Shown: piece after piece, positions 7,217 through 15,100 of the stretch
How positions within the stretch are numbered: position 1 is the first letter of the stretch
Layout: each line of letters begins with the position of its first letter
From: TMED27 sp050633165
GTDB lineage: Bacteria > Pseudomonadota > Alphaproteobacteria > Micavibrionales > Micavibrionaceae
Direction of reading: 5' to 3'
NCBI GenBank assembly: GCA_050633165.1
Contig: JBOEFZ010000078.1
Coordinates: forward strand, 1-24,837
DNA: 24,837 nucleotides
Program-made: the position numbers and the translations under genes
Notes under the pieces: model-generated
What the model was told of the DNA's origin: nothing
Databases searched by the model: none
The model's input: the letters and a program-made list of their open reading frames with translations, nothing else

Positions 7217-8935
7217 CTAAAAAGACTTGCTGAAATTCACGTAGAAACGTGGATCGCGGTCATTCTCAACCTCGACATCGCGGGTAAGCGGCACAGCAAC
7301 GGCAAAGCCGCCTTTGATATCATACGCAAAATCCGCGCGAATTCCCGCCCCGACAGAAGCCAACGATTCATCATCATCCGACCCCGTCGCATCATCATTC
7401 CAGACCTTGCCAAAATCATAAAAGCTATAAACATCATAATCGGTGAAAATGGGCGCATCTAACGGCTGATTCCACTGCAATTCTACCTTCGTCGCAAAAC
7501 CGTCTTCGCCAATAATCTCCGAAGCATCATAGCCCCGCCCGTAATTAATACCGCCCGCACCAAATTCCTCGGAAGAAAGCAACGCACTATCCGCCATCTG
7601 TCCTCGCGCCGCGAGAAGAAGCGTGACGTCATTCGTTAAGCGTTGCAAACGCTGCGCCTCGGCAACAACTTTCAAAAAGCTATTCGGGTTAGCATCCGCC
7701 CGCGTGATATCAGGATCACCCTTATCACTCGCGCCCAAGATATCAAGGCCGCGAGAAAGTTCTGCATCAAAGGAGGTAACGGCGGCCGCGCCGAAAATAG
7801 TATCAAGAACATCATATGTCCCGCCAACGCGGAAAACCCGCAAATCATCCTTCCGCGTCAGGCTAACGTCATTAGAACTCTCAACCTTGCGCCAATCAAG
7901 CTGCGCCCGCATTTTGAAATTCCGCGTACGAGAGCGCACAAAAGGATGCTCGACCCCAATCCCTGCATGCGTGGAACGACCATGAACGTTAAATTGTTCA
8001 AGATCAAAGCCCGCCTCGGTGTCCGAATGGCTCACAAACGCTTGCGCAATTGTGCCAAGGCCGTTGATGGGTTGTTCATAGCGAACAGAGCCGTAGAACA
8101 ACTCCGGCTCATTTACATCTGTCGCCGTGACAAACTGTCCGGTGATTTTTTCGTTATTCCCGAAGAAAGAATTAAGCGCGCCACTCGCCGTAAATTGCGC
8201 AGGACCGAGATAGCGGCTACCGAAATTATCAAACCCGATCATGCCGTCAAACGCGGTGCGCGCAATGATAATCCGTAAATCCGATGCGCCAACCTGCGTG
8301 CGGGAGGGGCTAAGCACAGTGCGCGCATTCACACCGGGCAGGTCATTAATAAGCAGCAAAAACTTCTCGAGATCGGCAATATTAACCGCATCATTTTTAC
8401 GGATATTCGCCGCAAGATCACGAATAACGCCTTGTTCGCTCTCACTGCCTTCGCCGTCAATGATCACTTGATCCACAAACCCTTCAACCACACGAAGGCG
8501 CACAACACCCCCTTCGATTGTCTGTGGCGGGACAACAATCTGGGACAGGATAAACCCGTCATTGCGGTATTTGTTCGTCAAATCATTGGCAATGACATAG
8601 ATATCGGCAAGGCTCACCGTTGCGCCAAGAAAATCATTATAAACCGGCGCAAGCTCGGCTGCGTTATAGGCGCTAACGCCTTCAATCTCTAAGGTATCCA
8701 AAACAAATGTGATGTTTTCCGCACCCGCAGGGGCGTTCGTCGGGGCACGACTTTCAACGGCGATATCTTCTTCCAGCGTGGGAAGCGGTGCATCGGTCCG
8801 GAATTGCTCCTCAATCCGTGAGGGATCGGCAATACCCGTGGCCTGATCAACCTGCGCCATGGCCGGAGCGTTTAAAGTACAGAGCAGTGCAAAGGCACTT
8901 ATACTTGCTTGAGTGTAATATTTATAATTTTTCAT
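7217..8935 (-). CDS. TpsB-type two-partner secretion transporter (ShlB/FhaC/HecB family)
   Basis: This 572-residue outer-membrane protein exports a TpsA exoprotein. A signal peptide ends near APAMA-Q. Residues ~75-230 form two POTRA domains, the first containing FVLDTLEIEGVSAYN and ending in VVRLRVVEGFVDQV, typical of POTRA_2. The C-terminal half is the 16-strand barrel: IGFDNFGSRYLGP at its start, the L6-loop signature GRGYD (equivalent to the conserved RGY), and strands ending in FYVNFSKSF, whose terminal Phe is the BAM recognition signal. Length is typical (FhaC about 550-585). It is transcribed divergently from the giant exoprotein gene, its evident substrate, with a 217-bp shared regulatory region. 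Neither gene appears damaged. Confidence 0.94.
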   Translation of the reverse strand: MKNYKYYTQASISAFALLCTLNAPAMAQVDQATGIADPSRIEEQFRTDAPLPTLEEDIAVESRAPTNAPAGAENITFVLDTLEIEGVSAYNAAELAPVYNDFLGATVSLADIYVIANDLTNKYRNDGFILSQIVVPPQTIEGGVVRLRVVEGFVDQVIIDGEGSESEQGVIRDLAANIRKNDAVNIADLEKFLLLINDLPGVNARTVLSPSRTQVGASDLRIIIARTAFDGMIGFDNFGSRYLGPAQFTASGALNSFFGNNEKITGQFVTATDVNEPELFYGSVRYEQPINGLGTIAQAFVSHSDTEAGFDLEQFNVHGRSTHAGIGVEHPFVRSRTRNFKMRAQLDWRKVESSNDVSLTRKDDLRVFRVGGTYDVLDTIFGAAAVTSFDAELSRGLDILGASDKGDPDITRADANPNSFLKVVAEAQRLQRLTNDVTLLLAARGQMADSALLSSEEFGAGGINYGRGYDASEIIGEDGFATKVELQWNQPLDAPIFTDYDVYSFYDFGKVWNDDATGSDDDESLASVGAGIRADFAYDIKGGFAVAVPLTRDVEVENDRDPRFYVNFSKSF

Positions 8936-9037
8936 GGCATGTTCTTTCTAAACGACCAATATTCTTTGTATAGAATTTTGACAATAGGATCAATAGACAG
9001 CCATAAATACATGTTTTTGAAAAAAATATAGCTTTTC

Positions 9038-9067
9038 TTGACTCTAATGGTTAAAAAATGGTTAACT
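9038..9067 (+). promoter_or_regulatory. Predicted tpsA promoter overlapped by a CtrA-type site
   Basis: TTGACT (9038-9043) and TTAACT (9062-9067) are 18 bp apart. Inside lies TTAA-N7-TTAA (9051-9065), the consensus full site of the alphaproteobacterial response regulator CtrA. The 9-mer AATGGTTAA is repeated at 9046-9054 and 9057-9065, 11 bp (one helical turn) apart; ATGGTTAA is the reverse complement of the CtrA 8-mer TTAACCAT. The site lies between the -35 and -10, where CtrA can repress or replace the housekeeping promoter. It could also serve divergent tpsB. Confidence 0.6.
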
Positions 9068-9076
9068 ACGCCATTA

Positions 9077-9122
9077 TTTTATTATGTCATTAAAAGCANN
9101 TGCTTTTAATGACATAATAAAA
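9077..9122. repeat. 22-bp perfect inverted repeat centred on two undetermined bases
   Basis: Bases 9077-9098 and 9101-9122 are exact reverse complements and flank the only N bases in the window (9099-9100). The repeat lies just downstream of the predicted tpsA start and upstream of the ribosome-binding site (GGGGAG near 9137-9142). It is either a real AT-rich 5' leader hairpin whose tip was not resolved, or an assembly fold-back or contig-join artefact. Confidence 0.7.
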
Positions 9123-9152
9123 GAGAGAAAACCAGTGGGGAGCTTCTTAAAA

Positions 9153-12100
9153 ATGAGCACATATTCGGCACGGACTAAATTTTCAAATTTATTGACAACA
9201 TCGGCATTGACCGCAGCTCTGGCATTAAGTAGCGGCGTAGCAAAAGCCGATAACTGGGTTGATCTCACAACCACCGCCGGATCGACGACAACCGATCTCT
9301 CCACCCCCAATACAACAAACATCAACCTGAACACCGAACGCGCCATTGTCGAAGGGGACTTGGATATTAACGCCGGATGGCGCGTGAATGTATCGCGCGG
9401 TGATCTGGTTGCCATCGACCGCGAAAACGACCCGACTTATATTTATGGTAGCCTGAACTGTGCGGGCACATGTCACGTTATCGATAAAAATGGGATTATC
9501 GTCGGTGCCGGTGGCTCGGTTGATGCAAGCTCGGTGAGTTTATCAACAGGTGAAATTCTCGATCGTGATGCCTTCATCAGCAGCGGAACGTTAAAGATTG
9601 GGAATTTCAATGACGCACAAATCCTCAACGAAGGAACGATCACCGTTAAAGAAGGCGGTATCGCCGCCCTCGTGAGTCCGCTTGTGTCAAACGCCGGTGT
9701 TATTAATGCCAAACTTGGTAAAGTGGTTTTGGCGGCAACGGAAACGGCAACAATCGACCCTTACGGCGATGGCCTCTTTGAAATCGCCTTGGATGGTGAG
9801 GCATCAAAGGCTGTCCTTGAAAACTCCGGCAAGATTGCCGCCGAAGGAGGCAGCGTCCAAGTCACCGCCGTCGCCGTTAAAGGCGCAGTAGACAACGTCA
9901 TTAACATGGATGGCGTGATCGACGTTTCATCGGTTGAGGTCAAAGGCGGTAAAATTATCCTGCATGGCGGAAATCACGGCAACGTGAATGTCGGCGGAAA
10001 AATCGACGCGAGCGGAGCACAAGGCGGCGACGTAGATATTGATGGTAACACCGTAACATTGGCGGAAAGCTCCGAAATCAACGCCGATTCCAATTCCGCC
10101 GAAGGGCAGGCCGGAAATATCGTTGTGTGGGGTAATCGCCTCTACACCTATGGCGAGCTTTCCATCCTCGGGCAAAACGGATTTGCCGAAACCTCCAACC
10201 GCGAGGGCGGCGAGGTACAAAGCGCGGTCTTTATCGGTGAGAACGGAAAATGGCTCATCGACCCCACCAATTCTTGTATCGCCGATGCGGCGGCAAGCTG
10301 TGCGGCGACAGATACATTTGTTGATGCGAATGTATTAGAAGGTAATCTAGCCGCTGCAGGTGCAAACGCAACAATTGACGTCACAACCCTTGCGGCGGGC
10401 ACGGATGACGGGAATATCACCCTTGTCGATGCGCTGGATACCGTGACAACCAATACGGGCGTAACGTTCTCTCTTAATGCGCATAACGATATTATCATCA
10501 ACAATAATATCACCGATACGGGACTTGGCCTTAACCTTCTCTTGGCCTCCGATAGCGACCAAAATTCATTCGGCGGTGTCTATGCCAATAACGCGATCAT
10601 TACGACCAATGGCGGCTCTTTCACCGCCGGCGGCGGGACGGATCCTGCGACGACAAGCGCACAAGGCTCACCTTCTAATAAGGTTGGTATTGGCTTTACC
10701 AACTCCCAAGTTCTTACAAATGGCGGCAATATCCTCCTGAACGGAGAAGGTCATAACCAAGGCGATAGTAATTATGGTGTTTTCATTGATAACACTGTTT
10801 TGAACGCAGGAACGGGAACCGTTACCATTAACGGGACTGGTGGCGTGGGCGATGATTATAATATCGGTGTTGTTTTGCGCGGCGCAAGCACGGAAATCTT
10901 ATCCGACACAGCGATTAATATCGCCGGGACAGGTAGCACGAACGGTAATGCGAATAGCGATTTTAATTATGGTGTCATTGCCCAAAGCGGCGCAAAAATC
11001 GGGGCGAGCGGTTCTAGCGCGGCCATTACCATCACTGGTACAGGCGCAGCGGCAGATGATAACAACCGTGGTGTCTTTATCAATGACGCCGGAACAAGCG
11101 TTTTAAGTGATAACAGTATTACGATCATCGGAACGGGCGGCTCAAACGGAACAACCGACAGCTTTGAGGGCGATGGGGTCATCATCAATAACAACGCGCA
11201 AATTGGTGAGAGCGGTTCAACGGCGGTGATTAGCATTACCGGAACGGGCGCAGCGGGCGAAGATAGCAATGATGGTGTCTTTGTAAATGCGTCTAAAATC
11301 CTAAGCGACAATAGCATTAAGATCACTGGAACAGGCGGCTCAAACGGCGGCGCGACCAGCAACAGCAATTACGGCATTTTCATTGATACTGCCGCCGAGA
11401 TTGGCGAGAGCGCGTCAATCGCTTCCGTGACCCTAAACGGCACAGCGGGCGCAGGAAATGATACCAATCATGGTATTGTGATTTCGGATGCCGGGAAAGT
11501 CTTATCCAATAGCAGCATCAATATCACCGCCACAGGCGCGAATAATGGCGTAAGCACATCAGCGACAAATAATGGCCTGTTATTGGCACGTAGCGGGCAA
11601 ATCGGTGATGCAATATCTGCTGCCGATATTACGATTACCGCGAGCGGCGTTAATGACTTTGGCATTGATATGCAAACCAGCTCATCCATCCAAAGCGGCA
11701 GCGGTAAAATCGATATCACAACTTCCGACATCAATATCGCTTCAGGCACAAGCATCAATGCGGGAGCGGGCAAGGTCGATATCACGCACAATGCCGGCGG
11801 CACGATTGCTCTGGGGAGCGCTACGGGCGATTTAACGCTGGATAGTGGAGAACTTGATCGAATTTCTGGAGCCGCGCTCACAATCGGTGATGACACGATC
11901 GCCCAAATTAACGTCAATGACGCGGTCGCAACATTCACAGGAGACCTTGAACTTAACGCCACTGCTGCCAATGGCGCAATTGATTTCGCAGGGAATAACC
12001 GCTTCCTCAACCTGTCCGCCGAAGCCGCGTCTGATATCGATGTCTCCAGCGGCAACCTCGCCGTGACAACAGGCGATTTAACCCTGAAAACACAAAGCAC

Positions 12101-15100
12101 AGCCTTTGATCAAGACATCGTCATCGCTAGCGGTGCGTCAGTTACCTCTAACAACGGTAACATCACGCTAGATTCCAACGGTACAGGCGGCGGCTTTACT
12201 ACGGTTGCAGGGAACGTTGACGCGGGAACAGGCGACCTTACTGTCAACGCCCGCCAATTCAAACTCAACGGCACAAGCACCGTAAACGCGGACGAAGTTG
12301 ATATAACAGCAGGCGCAGTAACCCAAGGCGCAAGCAGTACATTAACCGCAAACACCCTCACGGGATCAATCTCCTCCACCGCAAGCCTAACCAGCGCGAC
12401 AAACAATATCGGCACGCTCGGTAACTTCGCCACAGGCGTCGCCGGATGGAGCACAGGCGGCCTTAATCTCTTCGACATTGACGGCTTCGATATCTCCGGC
12501 GCGGTCAGCACAACTGGCGGTGACATTACCCTGCAAACAGGCAGCATGTCGTTTAGTCAATCCATCGATGTTCTCTCTACGGGCAGCGTAGTCTCCAACA
12601 ACGGAAACATCACGCTGGATTCCAACGGCACAGGCGGCGGCTTTACTACGGTTGCAGGGAACGTTGACGCGGGAACAGGCGATCTAACCATCAACGCCCG
12701 CCAATTCAAACTCAACGGCACAAGCACCGTAAACGCGGACGAAATCGACGTAACAGCAGGCGCAGTAACGCAAGGCGCGAGCAGCACACTCACCGCCAAC
12801 ACCCTAACCGGCTCAATCTCCTCCACCGCCAGCTTCGATGGTACGAATAACAATATCCAAACATTAAAAGACTTCGCCACAGGCGTTGCCGGATGGAGCA
12901 CAGGCGGCCTTACGTTGGTCGATAATGGCGGCCTTGAGATCGACGGCAATGTAAGCTCAACCGGCGGTGATATCGATATCGCAACGACGACAACGGTATG
13001 GAGCGAAGACCTTAAGCTCAATGGCGGAGACGCGATTTCCTCCAATGGCGGGAAAATCAACCTGACCAATAATGGCGCAGGGCGGATTATCATTGGCGGC
13101 GCATTACAAACCGGCGCAAGCCCGGCGGATGTAACGCTTGATGCCGGAACAGGCGAAGTGCAACTTTGGAACGGTAGCAGCATCACCGCCGACACATTAA
13201 CAACCAATGGCGGAGAGGTGCGACAGCTTGGCGGGACAATCACCGCAACAACGCTAACCGGTTCAACACAAAAGGCGGCGGCTTTCACAGGCGGAACAAA
13301 TGTCATCACAACATTGGGTGATTTCACAACCGGAAGCGTTGTCTGGCATAATGGCGGCTTTGATCTGGCGGTGACTGGTGCGCTGGATGTAACGGGCAAC
13401 GTTTCGACAGGCGGAACATCCGCCGCGCAAGGCACAGGTAAGGTTGATATCAACGCCCAAGGCGGCGCGCTTACCTTCAAAAGCACATCCGGCGTGACAA
13501 CCAATGGCGGCGATTTCGACGCAACTTCACCAAGCTTGATCGACATTGACCAAGGCGCAAATATCAATCTCGGCAGTGGTAACGCACATATCGATGCCCC
13601 GACCGTTAACCTTGGCGACACCATCGTCACAAGCGGTGCAATCACTGGTACAGCGACCACAATCGCGGTTGAAAATGACGATGCCTCCATCCAAAACGGT
13701 ATTGATGTCGCCAAAGCCATCGGCGCGACACTCAACGCCGCCGCAGGAACATTTGTTGAGAATATTATCGTTGATAAAGAACTAACCCTTAACGGTGTAG
13801 CGGGCAGCACAATCATCACCTATGACACCGCCGAAGACGGCCCCGGACGCGGGCCCAATGGCACGGTGGCAACATTGGCGGCGAATAATATCCGCGTTGA
13901 GGGCATCACGTTTGATGGCCTCGATATCGCCGATAACGGCATTGCGGCGGATGGGTTCTCTAACCTGATCCTTCACAATAACGATGTGACAAAAACCAAC
14001 GCGAATGCGATTTTCCTCCAAAATGGCGCGAACCTGACCCTAACCGATAATGTGATTACAGACGGGAATGGAAACGGAATTCAGCTCAGCGGTATTGGAA
14101 ACACGACCTTGCGCGGGAATAACATCTCTAGCACGACGCTCGACGGGGTCGCCTTTGGCGCGATCAATAAATCATCAATCATCACAATCGCGGGTAACGA
14201 TATCGCGGCGGATGAAGATGCTATTTTCTTTGACAACCAAATTAGCGGCAAAAATACGCTCATCACCATCGGCGGCGGCGCAGCGGCAGACGCAAACACC
14301 ATCGTCGGTGGCGATGACGGGATCGATTTCGATGGCGTTTCAAAATCCAAAATCACCATCTCGGGCAATACAAAAATCGAAGGGTTAGGCAGTGATGCGA
14401 TTGAATTTGATGGCAAAGTCAAAAACGGCGCAACCATCGACATCACCAAGAACACCGAAATTAAAGCCGCGCAAGACGGCATCTATTTCGCCAAAACCAT
14501 AAAAGGCGGCAGCACAGTAACAATCGCCGAAAACGGCGCGATTACCGGCGGTGAAGAGGCGATCGAATTTAACAAAACAGTCGACGGCGCAAATGTCACA
14601 ATCCGCGATGCGGTGGGCGTTATTCGCGGTGATGATAATGGTATTGTATTTGATGGCGTCGCCAATAAAGCCAATATCCGCATCACCGATAATGGCGTGA
14701 TCGAAGGAAAAGGGATCAATGCTGGCGGCGATGGTATTGCTTTGAATAATGTCGATAGCTCGAGCGTAACAATCTCCGGCAACACCGAAATTGACGGTGA
14801 ATTTTTGGCCGGTATTGCCTTTACCGGTACATTGAATGAAGCGACTGTCCTGATTGATAACAACACGGCAATCACGGGTGACGAAGACGGCATCTATGTC
14901 GATGAAATTACGGGCGGGGCATTTACCGTATCTAAAAATGATATCGACGGTGATTTGTTTGATGGTGTCTATATTTTCGGTGAAATCACTGATGCGACCG
15001 TTAATATCCAAAACAACACCAAAATCACAGGCGCGGAAAATGGTGTAAATATTAATGGTGAGGTTTTCGGCTCCACAATCACAATCGACGGTAATACGAT

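Noticed and set aside
7643..8278. 211-residue plus-strand frame antisense to tpsB
   Set aside because: The tpsB frame has clear POTRA and barrel motifs over the same bases; the antisense product is Arg/Lys/Ala-rich without domains.
9084..9152. Upstream start of the exoprotein at 9084
   Set aside because: It reads through the two undetermined bases inside the inverted repeat, lacks a ribosome-binding site and would place 23 residues before a good signal peptide at 9153.
10833..13400. CRISPR array
   Set aside because: The repeats are long, in frame, protein-coding and without unique spacers of constant size.
12557..13819. 420-residue open frame on the minus strand inside the exoprotein gene
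   Set aside because: It is a shadow of the repetitive coding frame: low-complexity Pro/Val/Ala/Ser-rich translation, no start signal, no family motif. The other long antisense frames in 9500-16800 are the same.
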